From assembly GCA_002189035.1 (NCBI GenBank), contig NEEC01000008.1, positions 1,240,001 to 1,304,000 on the forward strand: a stretch of 64,000 nt of DNA, written 5' to 3'. This document shows, in pieces, positions 24,891 through 36,697 of the stretch. The notes under the pieces are model-generated. The model worked only from the letters and a program-made list of their open reading frames with translations. It did no database searches and was not told the DNA's origin. This DNA comes from Utricularia gibba (lineage: Eukaryota; Streptophyta; Magnoliopsida; Lamiales; Lentibulariaceae). The stretch's first letter is position 1, and the number at the start of each line of letters is the position of its first letter. A program made the translations under genes and the position numbers.

Positions 24891-26469
24891 ATGAAACATC
24901 TGGAGATGGAGTTGATGCCGTCAAGATTGTTGTCACCTTCGCTTGCGCATGCTACTTTCTCTGCAACGAGCAAGATGAGAGCAGTTATTTTTCCAGCGAA
25001 AACGTGGAGTTTCCGTAAGCTCTCCGTCGTCGTCCAGTGGAAGAAAGATAGGTACCAAGGTATCCTACGCGGAGTTCCTTCTCATCTGCAGCATTTAAGG
25101 GCTTTGGTTTTAATCTAGTTCTTATTTTCTATTCTTGAAATAGTCACTGTTGATCGATCATTTGATGTTGCGGCATCTCTTTGAGCGTGTGTGTGTTTGC
25201 GCGCGTTTCTGGTGGATGAATAGAAACTTTAAATGCTGAAGAAATTGCAGAAGGTCTAGGTTTGTGATTCTTAATTTTAGAATCGGTGTTTGGCTGAAGT
25301 CTTCCGTGTTCACATCAGATTTTCAAGGATATGCGAAACCCGTGCAGCTTTTACCAGCTGATGTAGCAAAGGCCTGCACAAGTAGTTCGTCTGAGAAGCT
25401 GGTCGAACTCTTTCCATTTGAACACGATGAAGCTTTGTATAGACTTGAGCTGAAAACTAGCAGAACCTTCGGGTCGGACCTTACTGACCTAAATTCAGGA
25501 ATTCTATTATGTTTTATTGGTGAGAAGGGGTCATCCGTGTTGCAAAGATTACCTGCAGCCATTTCTGAAATAGAAAAATCTCTAGGAACCATGGAAACGC
25601 ATGATAGTTTGCACTTCCAAAGAGGCTCTATCGATGAATTTGTTTTCAAGGGACCTAATCTTGGAGGATTGCTGCCGTTTGGGTTGGCTTGGAATCAGGT
25701 GATTTGATTTTTATTTCATATTGCTGCCTGAGAGATGTTTATGATGAGCATATCCCATTTTCACTATTCTGTGGCAGGCCAGTGGAGAATTGGTGGAATC
25801 AACTTGACAGTTTTTTCTCATCTTCCACACGAAGATGGCCACCCCCCTGCAACTAACACCTTGGAAAACAAACTTCCAGCCAGTTTACGTTACCATTTTG
25901 AGATCGATGATGATATCTTGATTGGTGGAAAAAGTGATACTTCTATGATGGAATTTAGACCACAGTCTGTCACAGTATTTTCTGGCACTTCTGCCTTGTT
26001 GGATGAGAACCCTTCAAGTGCTTCAAGTGAAGAAAGCATGGAAGAATATGCAGACCTTAAGTTCTCATTACTACTCTACGATGCAGCGCTTGTCCTTTCT
26101 GGCGCTTCCATTCTGTCATTCGCATCTGGGAACAATGCCCAATATCCATTTTTGGCTGGCGGACTAGTAGGCTTCCTATACCTGTGTATCCTGCAAAGAT
26201 CAGTTGATGAATTACCTGCCTTGAATCTCATTCAAGGTGACAATCGAACAAACTTCATTCAAGCTGTTGAAAGATTAAAAATTCCCATAGCAGCTCTCGC
26301 ATTGGCAATCTTGTCCACAAGATTTGGCCCAACTGAAGATGGTATTAAGCTGACACCAGCAGATCTCATTTTTGGAATGCTTGGATTTCTGATGTGTAAA
26401 GTGGCAGCTGTGCTGGCTGCATTCAAAACCATTCAACTGAGCCGTAAACATGGCAGCCGAAGTTCATAG
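24891..26469 (+). CDS. Conserved plant protein, predicted plastid membrane protein of unknown function
   Basis: Exons 24891-25059, 25319-25698 and 25783-26469; 411 aa, or slightly shorter if an ATG at 24906 or 24915 is used. The N terminus is Ser/Ala/Arg-rich without acids for ~40 residues (SRLLSPSLAHATFSA), typical of a chloroplast transit peptide. A soluble middle part contains DFQGYAKPVQLLPA, LGGLLPFGLAWNQ and WRIGGINLTVFSHLP. The C-terminal third has about four hydrophobic segments (SLLLYDAALVLSGASILSF, FLAGGLVGFLYLCIL, IPIAALALAIL, LIFGMLGFLMCKVAAVL). Intron 2 uses GCCAG|TGG at 25782; the CAG seven bases upstream would break frame. I recognise the protein as conserved in plants but not its function. 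Confidence 0.8.
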
Positions 26470-27234
26470 CGCCTGCCAACATGACTGTGTCTTGGTACAC
26501 ATCAAATTAGAAGCCTGCCTGCAAAAGCGCATATGGATTTTACTTGGCAGTGTAAGCTCTCCGTTATCAATCTCTTATCTTCTCCACAATGCCACAAAGC
26601 CACATAAATTATCTTGATTTCATTCCTGTTCCTCAGCTAGCCTTTCACCATATGCTTCGATTATGTAGTGGAATGCAATACAGACTAGATCTTCGATGAA
26701 TCAGTTGTTGTGATTGCCAGTATTGCGTGTTTCATGAGTTTGTTGTGTCTTGTGTCTGAGTTGTGTAGCTAAGATATTATAATTAATAATAAAAATTATT
26801 CATGTCATTTCTTTTCATTCATATCCTATGATTTTTTATGGGGAACTAAATCCTATGCTTTTTTTGGTTTTTGTTTTTCACTGAACAAATTAAATGTCAT
26901 GTTTTTATTTTTTCATAGATTTAATAAACTTTTGTACCAAACATATGAAATATAGTGTCTAACATGATCTTAGTTTTTTCATTCAAAAATCTCATATTTC
27001 CATTTTTCATCCTACTCTCGTGATGTAGAGAAATTTCTAATTTGACCACCAATCAACATTTCCAAAACTGTTATTATGACCTCTGAGGCACAAAAACAGG
27101 GCAGGATCTGGCGGAAGCAAGAGTGGGTCTCCAGGAAGCATCCGGTGCTATAACAAAGAAAACAAGTCAATGGAAGGCGAAAGGACAACAAGCTGAACTG
27201 CTGATTCCCAGCACAGCTCTTGCTGTGAGCTGCT
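26470..27234. other. Intergenic region between convergent genes
   Basis: 3' UTRs of the plastid protein (plus) and cytochrome b5 (minus) with AT-rich spacer. No other feature seen. Confidence 0.6.
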
Positions 27235-28120
27235 TCATGCAGACGATTTCGAGTAAAAGTGGATGGTAGCAGCTAAACCCAAGATGATGATCGGCAGCAA
27301 GAACTGAACTGTCTTGAATATGAACTCCCATGTTTTGTCTTGGTTGTAGTAAGGCTGCTTTGGAGGGGTGTACTTGGTTTCAGCAGGGATGGATGATGAG
27401 TTGATTTCACCAACGTAGAACTCCTCCATCATCGCCTTAGCCGAAGCGCTGTGCCCGATGTCTTCGAAGTCATCCGTAGCATCCTTTCCTGGAACACAGG
27501 AGAGGGAACTCGTGAACCATAAGAGATGCTGCTCTCCCTGCTCATCTCAACACCCTTGCCCTTGTCTATTCCAAAGATCAGAAGTCAAAAGAGTAACAAA
27601 ATCTATGCTGGTTATGGGTTTCTCAGAGACAATAGTCTCAGTTTTTCATTAATACTTCGCAATGGAAAGAGTTCTAAGCTACTGTTGAAGGGGAAGAACA
27701 AGAATAGTCAGGCTCATCGAAGATCTGGTTACCTGTTGAAGAAATCAGCACATCATCCCCACCGGGGTGATCTTCCAGGAATTTAGTGACATCGTAGACC
27801 TATCATCACCGCAGTCAATCGCATTGCAGAAGAAAGACACTCGGGGAATCTAAGAGAAAAACGCTTGTTTTTCACAAAGAACTAAGTTTCAGATCGTTGT
27901 TTACATCAATTCTTTTGTAGCTGGTAAATAGCAGTTGGAAGATCGGATTTTCTCAGGCCATCAAATGAATATACGAGCAAAGAAGCCGCCCAGAAAGAAA
28001 CAACAGCATTTTTCATCAACTACAAAGGGAGAAACGCAGTACCTTGCCACCAATTACAAGCCAACAATCCTTGCTGCTGTTGTGCTCTGAAACCTCCGCC
28101 AAGGTGTAAACTTTCGCCAT
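27235..28120 (-). CDS. CYB5: Cytochrome b5, ER tail-anchored
   Basis: Haem electron carrier that supplies desaturases, hydroxylases and some P450s at the ER face. Exons (minus): 28120-28043, 27799-27733, 27488-27235; 132 aa. Haem-ligand motif HPGGDD (residues about 40-45) and second ligand His in EDIGHSASAK; the start MAKVYTLAEVSEHN is canonical. A C-terminal hydrophobic anchor FLLPIIILGLAATIHFY is followed by the short tail SKSSA, the tail-anchor topology of the ER isoforms. Very close to known plant CB5 proteins along its full length. Confidence 0.97.
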
Positions 28121-30060
28121 TCCGAAAACACCCAATTAAGGAAAGAAGCAATTAAGATGGTGGTTGGGGGAATACTTATAGAGCCGAGGGGAGGGAAGTA
28201 GTTGGATTGGGGAACTGGAGACTGTAAAGAATAGCGGCTGGCGACGCGACAGATGATCGAGCAGGTTTGGTGAGAAGACCGTGGTGGGTAAGGTTAGAGT
28301 ACCCACAGAAAAAAAAGAGGAAAACTAGCGGCTTGGGAAGTTTCTCTTTCATTTGTATAGCAGGTTGGCTGATGTAATCGCAATCCAGGAGAATTTAACT
28401 CCTCCTGAGTTGAATTGCATCACATTCCAATGTGGTTCCTCGCCTCAAACAACTATCCTAGATCATGGAGTCATCGTTGAGCTTTGAAGGGCTACCCTCC
28501 CACCAAACCTTCCACTGACCTTAGATCTATCCTACAGAAATGGATCGTGATTACGGGCTCCTTCAACTGCCACAAAAGAATTCACCTTCAGAAGCAGGAT
28601 GCTAATGACCCATGGAAACAGCAGGGATTGAGATGCATGGTTTGAACTTGTGGGATCGATCCCATACGAGATGATGACCACTAAATTGCAGCTACACAAA
28701 AGTTCTATGGCCAATGTGACAGCTCCCAAAACAGCTGCAGGTACCGTTCCACCTTCCAATAAAGAGAGGAACATTTGAGAAGCTGATTAACTTGGGAATG
28801 ATGTATGATCAAAGCTTTTATCCAAGTGCTCCATCATCAATTATTCATTCGATTCAATAAAATGATCATTCAGATTTAATAGATTCGTTAGTCTTGACTT
28901 GGATGTTGATAAAAATAAGTATAAATGTTATATGACAAAGAACAGGCACGGGTGCATCATCAATATAGAGATGTGTACGTAGATACGGACATGATAAATT
29001 TTTTAAAAAATCCTATTAGAATATAATTATGATACATTTATTTAAATTTATTATTGTTGTTGATAATTAATAATAATTCAAAAGTTATTGCTAAAAAAAT
29101 AGCAATCCAATTGTAAAAGGAGGATAAAACGAAGGGATGGATGATAATTAATGAAGTCGATAGAAAATATTTATTATTTTTTTAATTTTTTTAATAATAA
29201 CATTGTATCTAAATGCACCCATATACCCAAGTATAAGCGAAAAATACACGTATTGCTGATTTGCACCTATTAGTTAATATTTTAATTTTATCCATATTAA
29301 TTTACTTATATTCATAATTCATATATATTATTATATTAAAATTTCAGTTTTGATCATTACGTTTAATCGATTCGATAAAATGAATATGATAATTTTGAAT
29401 GTAAGCATTGATCATTTTAGTCATTTGACTAATCTAATTATAATTAATTATTAATTTTTAAAACAAATACATTAGATCTTTATTAGTTTATAAGTTAATA
29501 AAATTTATTCTCATATTTTAGATAACCACTATCTGCCATCTACCATGGTGCCACCAGTTGACTCCCGCCGCCACCAATGCATGGAAATCTGCTCGTAAAT
29601 ATAAAAATCAATTTTATTAAATTATAAAATAATGATGATTAAATGTAATCAATTTTTAAATACAAATGATTAATTGGAATTAAAAGAAGTTAATCAAATG
29701 ACTAAAATGACCTTGTTTACATTTTAATATAACAATAGATACAAATTATGAATATATAATAAATTAATATGATTAAAACTTAAATATTAGTATAACAGTT
29801 TTAATTACTATGAGTTTCTCAAAGTTAAATGGCATACGAAAATGATAAAATGACACAAGAAAAATTGCACGCCTTTGCGTAAATGGGGTGTATCAGAAAT
29901 TTGATCATCGTTTCATCAATGTGATAAAAATTACCAAATTTTTAAAGTTACTGTATAAATACTATTATCCATTTTTAAATGATCCTGTATAAATATTCAA
30001 TATTATATTTCCAAGCCCATCATAGTTGACTTGTTGAAGTTTACCCAAGTTGTCGTATTG
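28121..30060. other. Intergenic: cytochrome b5 promoter, AT-rich DNA, foldback element
   Basis: First few hundred bp are the CYB5 leader and promoter. The rest is AT-rich and contains a foldback element at 29270-29812. A hydrophobic minus-strand open frame at 28532-28774 has no family match. Confidence 0.55.
29270..29812. mobile_element. Foldback/MITE-like element with long terminal inverted repeats
   Basis: Left arm about 29270-29432, right arm about 29689-29812. Read inverted, the right arm repeats CATATTAATTTA, ATATTCATAATT, TTATATTAAAAT and TCATTTTAGTCATTTGA in the same order as the left arm, with substitutions and small gaps. The ~250 bp centre includes a short GC-richer patch (about 29530-29600). 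No open frame, so non-autonomous. Ends are approximate and I could not define a target-site duplication. Confidence 0.6.
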
Positions 30061-30488
30061 TATTCTATATTATTGGAAGGGGAAGAAAACAAAAGTGGGA
30101 GTTTTCGGCACATGTTCCAGTCCTGATCTCCCTCGTCCTTTATGTTTCTGGGTGAGGCTTTGAAGCTGTGGGCAAACGCTGTTTCTGGGCTTCGACTTCG
30201 GTGAACGAAGCATGGCTGTGAGATTTTTTTCTGTTCCCTTTCTTGTTAAAGACGAGATTTTGTTGAATTACTTTTTCTGGGCTCTTTCCTAGTAGATTTC
30301 ATTGCTTATATGCTGATTTTCAGTGTTTTTGCTCAAGTACTGACTGCTAGAACATCTTGCTCTCTCGCTCACCATTGTTTCAGCTGTGTAATTGCGCTTA
30401 GAAGAGTGATTCTGTGCAGTTTATTTTGTGGTTCGAAACTACGGAAGTGTTACATTACGATTTATGCAATAGGAATCACAAGGAAGCC

Positions 30489-30951
30489 ATGGCCAAAAGC
30501 ATGGTCATAGCTTTCCCATTCATTCAGAGCATCGTCAGCCCAGACGCCGAGGAGGCAAAGATCCTGGTACCAATAGAGCTTCAAACACCAGACAAGGCAA
30601 AGGAGACACGAGTGTAAGTGTCAGCAGCTACCCTTTTTCTTCTGTTTCTTGGAGCATTTTCAACTATGGTTTTGTAGTCGGATGAGGAGGCAGCTGTTCC
30701 TCCATTCGACACACTGAATGAGGATCCTCCGGAAGACATATCCGGCATCTTCGCAAAACTTCGAGAGAAAAGGGAAACGCCTGGAAACACTGCAAAGCAT
30801 CGCTCTGGCAACACACTCCACACCCATGGAGCTTCAAAACCCAGCCAACGTAAGGTCAGTTCTTCTTCAAGTTGTATCATGGAAAAATCAACACACTTTT
30901 GCTTGCATCCAGCAAGAAACTAAGAAGAAGTTACAACTGCAAAAGATCTGA
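30489..30951 (+). CDS. Small protein of unknown function (112 aa)
   Basis: Three exons with good GT-AG sites and consistent phase: 30489-30611, 30678-30854, 30913-30951. The product begins MAKSMVIAFPFIQSIV, has an acidic middle (SDEEAAVPPFDTLNEDPPED) leading into a basic helix-like stretch (IFAKLREKRETPGNTAKH), and ends KKKLQLQKI. Codon use and clean splice phase suggest a real gene; upstream DNA from about 30.06 kb has the composition of a transcribed leader. I do not recognise the family; it could also be the remnant of a longer nuclear or plastid regulator. Confidence 0.5.
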
Positions 30952-31829
30952 GCTTTGCTCTTGCGTCGGTATCCCAAATTTCTAGTGACTTTCAGTTCAG
31001 TGGGCTGTTCCACAACTCTAGGAAAGTAACTGGTGTTGAATCCTTCTGGTTGTAGCAGATATCCAGATGCTGCTGCTTCCCTTGGTGACACATCTGCTCG
31101 AAGCTGTGAAAGAAAGATGGAGTGTTTAAAACCACATCGGATTCCAAGTTTAATGTTTTATGGTTTCTGTATACATTGTCGATTTGTTTCCTATTTTTTT
31201 GATGGTTATTAATAATAATTGATGAATTTTTTGGAAAAATGATTTTTATCATATTATATATAGATCTTTGAATGAAACTTATATCGTTATATTTGATATC
31301 TGTTAGATATCAGAGTTAAATTAAGATATAATAAAACAAATATAAGTGATTACATTGAATTTCTAAGGGACGGAAGTTACTTGTCCAAGAAAAAGTGTAA
31401 GGATGTTAGACAAATTACATATCTGTTATAAACAAAATAAATAAAAAAATTTATATAGAAATATCTTATTTAACATTACATAAGGTTTTTTTCTGAAAAT
31501 TTGGAATATAGAATTAACGATTAGATATGTTAAGTATCAATATCGTGTAAAAAGAGAATATATCGTTGCATTGGATATTCTAAAATAAGCTATAATAAAC
31601 AATATGCTATATTTAGAATCAAATATATTATGCAATATTTGAAAATTTATGAAGTAATAAATAGAAAAAAAGTTGATCAAGTGATCAAATTGGGCGCGGG
31701 CCCCACGTGGCGTTAACTGCTTTTGTTGTGTGAGGAAGTGGAGGTATGTGATCAAATTGGTGGCGGGGTGATCGCGTTCTGAATCACCCATGTTCTTGGA
31801 GCACGATTCCTGATCGAGTGCGCGGATTG
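30952..31829. other. AT-rich spacer upstream of the FHA gene
   Basis: 3' region of the small unknown gene, AT-rich DNA, and the FHA promoter (about 31.69-31.83 kb, GC-richer, with a G-box-like CCACGTGG at about 31703). No other gene seen. Confidence 0.6.
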
Positions 31830-32480
31830 ATGGGTAGCGATATGGAGGCTGGGTTTGCGAAGCTTCAGGGTGAGGATTTCGAGTATTTCATGCAGACATA
31901 TTCGATTGTTCTGGGCCGAAACTCCAAGAAATCAATGGTGGATGTGGACCTTTCGTCTCTGGGGGGAGGCATGAACATTAGCCGCAATCATGCTCGCATC
32001 TTCTACGACTTTGCACACAGTCGTTTTGCCCTCGAGGTTCTTGGGAAGAACGGGTGCTTCGTGGAGGGCGTGCACCACTTGCCCGGAAACCCGCCGGTGA
32101 AGCTTGAATCTCAGGATCTATTGCAGATTGGGTATAAAGAGTTTTACTTTTTGTTGCCGGTGAAGAGCATTTTTGATGGGCAGATGGTTTCCGCGCATCA
32201 TGGGACCGATTCTCGTATGGGTTCTGCAAACCGAAATATGACGCAGCAGCGGAATTCGGGAGTGATGGTGCCCTGTGGCGGCGCGGGGTCTGGTTATCGG
32301 AAGAGCAGGAGGAGTTGGGCTGAATTTTGTGAGGGAGGGATCGAGGAAAACGGTGCCGGTGATGTTGGTGATGAATCATCGGGAGGAAAAAGAATCAGGA
32401 GCGGTGATGGGGCTGATGATAATGGTGGCGGTGGTGTTTGGGGATATGGCTCAGGAGGGATGGAGGACTCATCAGATTAG
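31830..32480 (+). CDS. FHA2: FHA-domain protein, FHA2-like (transcription/rDNA-associated)
   Basis: Single-exon gene, 216 aa. The forkhead-associated domain occupies about residues 10-115: YSIVLGRNSKK (phosphothreonine-binding Arg of GR), GGGMNISRNHARIFYDF (the SxxH motif read as SRNHA), EVLGKNGCFVEG, and LLQIGYKEFYFLLP. This matches Arabidopsis FHA2, linked to stamen development and to the Fhl1/FOXK-type FHA group. The remainder is Gly/Ser-rich and disordered with a basic patch YRKSRRSW and an acidic end. The ATG at 31830 is the first in frame; no intron is needed. Confidence 0.9.
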   Translation: MGSDMEAGFAKLQGEDFEYFMQTYSIVLGRNSKKSMVDVDLSSLGGGMNISRNHARIFYDFAHSRFALEVLGKNGCFVEGVHHLPGNPPVKLESQDLLQIGYKEFYFLLPVKSIFDGQMVSAHHGTDSRMGSANRNMTQQRNSGVMVPCGGAGSGYRKSRRSWAEFCEGGIEENGAGDVGDESSGGKRIRSGDGADDNGGGGVWGYGSGGMEDSSD

Positions 32481-33143
32481 ATCATTTTGTTCCTGCACTG
32501 CTTCTGTTTATACTCATTTACTCGTCCTCTTTTCGCAGCACCTTTTTTTACTCTTTGGTCGGAACGCTAGAAGTATTGGGTTCATGAGGATGTTGATTTT
32601 ACATTCTTCCCAAATGAATTTGCCTTCATGATCCGCATCCTATCTATTTCCAGAGCTTTTCAAACAACCTGAACGTGGGACGTCACAGGCAATGAATCCA
32701 TTTTTGTGAACCATTATATTAGTAAGAATGCAGTTATAGGATCTAGTGAAAGTAACTCTATTGTTCACTAACGTTCAGAAGAATCTTTCTTCCGACCTGT
32801 TGAAAACTCTGTCGTGCGTAGTTGGGGAAGAGTTCCCATCAATACAGAGCAAAGTATTCTGCAGGCTACCTGTATCTGAAACTAATCATGGCGACGGCCT
32901 GAACCGTGCGATTGTAAGGAGAACCAAAACTATGATATCATGCTGTGAGAGATGTTTGATGTTTCTGTAGCGAAGTACTGGGGTTCCAAAAACCATAGAA
33001 AAGCTGTTCATCCGTTAGCTCCTAGCTCCGTCTTCTCAAAGGGAAGAATCATGTTCCTTGACTCTGTCTCAGGTAAACTTTTGGCAGCAGGCGTACCTGT
33101 TCTTCTTTGGCTTTCTGTAAAATCAGAGGAAACTTGGTCATAT
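32481..33143. other. Intergenic region between convergent genes
   Basis: 3' UTR of the FHA gene and 3' flank of the APD1-like gene. Small open frames at 32746-33215 have no family match. Confidence 0.55.
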
Positions 33144-33893
33144 TCAGCCTATTTGGTTTTGAAACTTGCTAGACATCTCACTCTTGTTGTTGATTGCTAC
33201 GCGAGTCAGTTCTAGAAACTCGTCCCAGCTGAATTTGCTTAGTTCTTGCTTCTCCTCTTCGGGAAGTTCAAAATTGGGTTCTCTTCCACACATGAACGCA
33301 GCCCTGAAGTGCAAACTGTCATGAAGTGGATCTGCTTTGATGTAGCGGATGTCACAGTACCTGTCGTACAAGCGGGCAGCCTCTTCTTGGGACGCAACAG
33401 TCCCCAAATGGATCTGTTTCTTGTCGACTTTGATGGCGGCTTGCCATTTCAGGTTCTTGAAATATACACCTCTCATGATGCAAGGTTCCTGGTTTTCAAC
33501 CCGCTTTCTGCGGTGCTGCTTTCTCCTTCTAATCTCTGGAACCATAGATGCATGCTGCAGCTGCGCTTTTGATGAAGAATAGACAGAAACATATGATGTA
33601 TAGATCCCATTTCCTGAAGTAGTTTCCTACCCAATACAACATATCACAGTCTCAGATGCTGCATTCGTGACAGGACAAAAAAAGAATGGATCTTGAGACC
33701 GTAATCTTACTTCTTTTGCCTTGAAAGCATCGTGATTAGAAGGCAGATGATTTGTGCTCGATTTATGTTCTACGCCATTTTTCAGAAACGCAACAGTTAG
33801 CAGACATATTTAGGCTCCAAGTCATAACAAAAAACAGAGAAGAAGAATACCAGTGGGCAATGCTAACAGTCTTCGTCTTCTGATGCTCACCAT
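33144..33893 (-). CDS. APD1: AP2/ERF-like protein of the At4g13040 (APD1) type
   Basis: Atypical single-AP2 protein; the Arabidopsis homologue promotes salicylate-dependent defence. Exons (minus): 33893-33851, 33769-33711, 33560-33361, 33303-33144; 153 aa. The start MVSIRRRRLLALPT and the core RRRKQHRRKRVENQEPC, MRGVYFKNLKWQAAIKVDK, KQIHLGTVASQEEAARLYDR and AAFMCGREPNFEL match APD1 closely. It is shorter than the Arabidopsis protein because the region between exon 1 and the basic patch is reduced. Intron 3 (33360-33304, 57 nt) is a multiple of three with no stop, so retention would insert 19 residues into the AP2 domain. The exon 3 acceptor (GCGCAG|CTGCAG) was chosen by phase. Confidence 0.85.
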
Positions 33894-36697
33894 TTCTGCT
33901 GCTGCTGGTTATCAGTCACCTGAATGACGACATCAAAAGCCAAAAAATGATGATGAGGGCGGAGGAAGAGTTCAGAAACTGAGGCATAGAAGAAGCTTTG
34001 GAATCGGCAGCCAACTTTTCTATCCAAGGGGAAGAAACCACATCCAGAACTGGTAAGAAGGCTACAGACAGTATCTACAGAAACAATTCGTGCGTATTGA
34101 ACTCAAAATAGCAGCAAAACAAGCTCATTTCTTCAGAAACAAGAAAAAATCATCATTCCTTTCCAGGATTACGCCCAAAGAAACCACCTTTTCAGAAGTC
34201 AACCGAGTTTCGGGAAGAAGCGAAACGCGAAAACAAAACCAGGGTAGGAAAGAATTCATTCGTCCATTCAATCAGCAACCACCCCAATAAAGTGGAAGCA
34301 ACTACTTAATAGCTGGAATCCTCCACCAATAATCGTCAAGTCAACAACAAACGCCGACACAGTTAAAAACCAAAAACCTCAGAACCACAACCTGTGTTTT
34401 CGAAAGTTGATGAGAATGTGAAGTAGACTACAGTCACATATTGACGCAAAGAAGGGTGATTTGCAAATGCCCACCAAGCAAGTCTACTGAAATCGTGGAT
34501 GCGTGGAAACCAGGCAAGCTAGAGGCGTAGTTTGGTTTGAAACGAGCGGAGGGAACCGCAAACTAGCTCCTGATTGTCTGCAGGAAATGGGCAGAAAAGG
34601 AGACAAAGGAAGAAGGTGTGGAAAGGCTTTTGCGGGGTGTTTCCTTTACTCATTCATCTACTTCTTCATTACTAGCGTTTGGTTTTCCCTTTCTTTTTTG
34701 TTTGCTGGGGATTTACTTTACTCCCATTATCATTGTCTGTTGAGTTGAATGGAAGTGGGAGATACACATTTACTTACAGACAGGAGCCGTCGATGGCTGC
34801 GCAGCTAACAAAAGTACAAAACCATAGACGATTCAATTCATCGCATGTGAATGGACGGAGTTGCCCCCACCAAGAATATCCCGATTCTAGTGCCGAGAAA
34901 TTACCACACTACCCCTAAATTACGACACTACCCTTGATCCCAAAAATTGTGAAAATACTTGAACTTCAGATAATTATGTAGTAATAAGTTTTATTTAAAA
35001 TAACTTGTTTAATTTCAGATAATTTTAAACTTTTTACATATAAAAAACTGAACCTTTGTTTGGAACATGTTTTGTAGTAGAACATTATTAAATATAAATA
35101 AGTTTTTCTTTAAAAATTCTAAAATTTAGGAATTTTTTTTATTTTTAAGAAATTGTAGAATCTCAACTTATTTTTTTAAGAAAATATTTCTCAAGAATTT
35201 TTTTTCAAAAAATTATATTAATTGATTTAATTAAATAGTATCCAATATAACTAAATTCATTTAACAAACACATTCAAATTTAATTCTACAAAGTCCATTT
35301 ACTATACATCATGTAATTTAAATTTTATACAGAACTACCAAATATTATTTAATAATACTCATTTCCTTCTTCTCACCAAAGGTAAATTACCATACTACCC
35401 TCTCGTTTATCTATTTGTGGAGTGATGACGTTTGTGCTTATTTGAATTGGTAGATTTATTTATATTACCATCTAAATAAAGTTGAGTTGACCGGGTACGG
35501 GTAGAGGGGCCTTTTCGACTTTTCACAATTTAAACGCCGTCGGTTTACCGTGTACCGGTTGGTAACCTGAAAATGTACAAAACAGCGCCGACCAACCCTC
35601 CTGCCACCTGCCCTACTGCCTCATTTTTTTGAACTTCCTTTCCCAAACTGCCCCCTAACTTGGGATTCATTATTCACCCAAATTTAATTAATGGATATTA
35701 TAAAATAGATGTCAAGGTAACAATCAATGTGGAATGGACTAGTAATACAATTAGCATTCATATATTATATATAGTTGATGGAACTTAACAAAAATTACAA
35801 TTTAAAGCATATAGAGGGAACATCAATGAGTTAATGTTCATCATTATTTAACACCTACCATGGCGTTTAGTAGTTAGCTTCTAGATTAAGTTTATAAAAA
35901 TTTGATTGTTGTGTATGTGGATATATTTATACTAGGTGCACGTAAAACCTAAGTAGTGTGTTTGATTGATGTTGTCATGATCTACGATATACTTATATGA
36001 TATTATCTAATTCGAATATTTAATTTCATAGTTTTACATTATCTCCTTTTTGAAAAAAAGATTTAAATAATTCATCTATATAAACATATTTTTATTTTCT
36101 ATCTGTAACCAATCTAAAATACTGTTACCAGCTCATAACTTTACCTTCAATTTAAATTAAGGTAGTATAGAGGGATTAAATTTGAGTAGTGTTGAGTTGG
36201 TGAGATTAGAATTGAAATGAAATGGTATTAATTAAATCGAAATGAGAATGTGATTTTAAATAAACTCATGCACATGATATTAAAATATTTTATATAATTC
36301 CAGATTTATTTAAAAGTATAGAGGTATTTTTATGCTCACTTTTAAAAGACATATTCGTATTTATTTTTTAATTTATCTAATTTTCGTCTACTCTGTGAAT
36401 TCAAAAGTAAATTATTGATAACTAATGATGCAATCTTTGTATAGTAAAAATTAACACACAATCAACAAAAAATCTGAAAATTTTTGGATATGCTTCAATA
36501 TTGAGATAATTGATGTGCTTTTTAATTAAAAAAAAAAGAACTTGTGTACACGGGCCATTGGCCCAAAATAAGAGTGGTGTGCGAACCTCGGTAGTTGTTT
36601 ACTTTTATGCAACTTATTTATTTGGGGGGTCGGAGGTAGGCATCCGATTAGGGCTTGAAGAAAGGCGGCGGCGAGGACGAGATTTGTGCATATCATA
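33894..36697. other. Intergenic: APD1 leader/promoter and AT-rich spacer
   Basis: 33.9-34.9 kb has the composition of a 5' leader and promoter for the minus-strand APD1-like gene. 34.9-36.5 kb is AT-rich spacer without recognisable elements. Two GGCC/TGGCC-type site II motifs (about 36552-36566) precede the 47-aa gene. Confidence 0.55.

Noticed and set aside
28532-28774. Hydrophobic 80-codon minus-strand frame upstream of cytochrome b5
   Set aside because: Looks membrane-like but has no family match, promoter or splice context.
33144-33545. Reading the AP2 exon straight through (133 codons, minus)
   Set aside because: It would include 19 residues absent from the APD1 family; a 57-nt GT-AG intron explains them.
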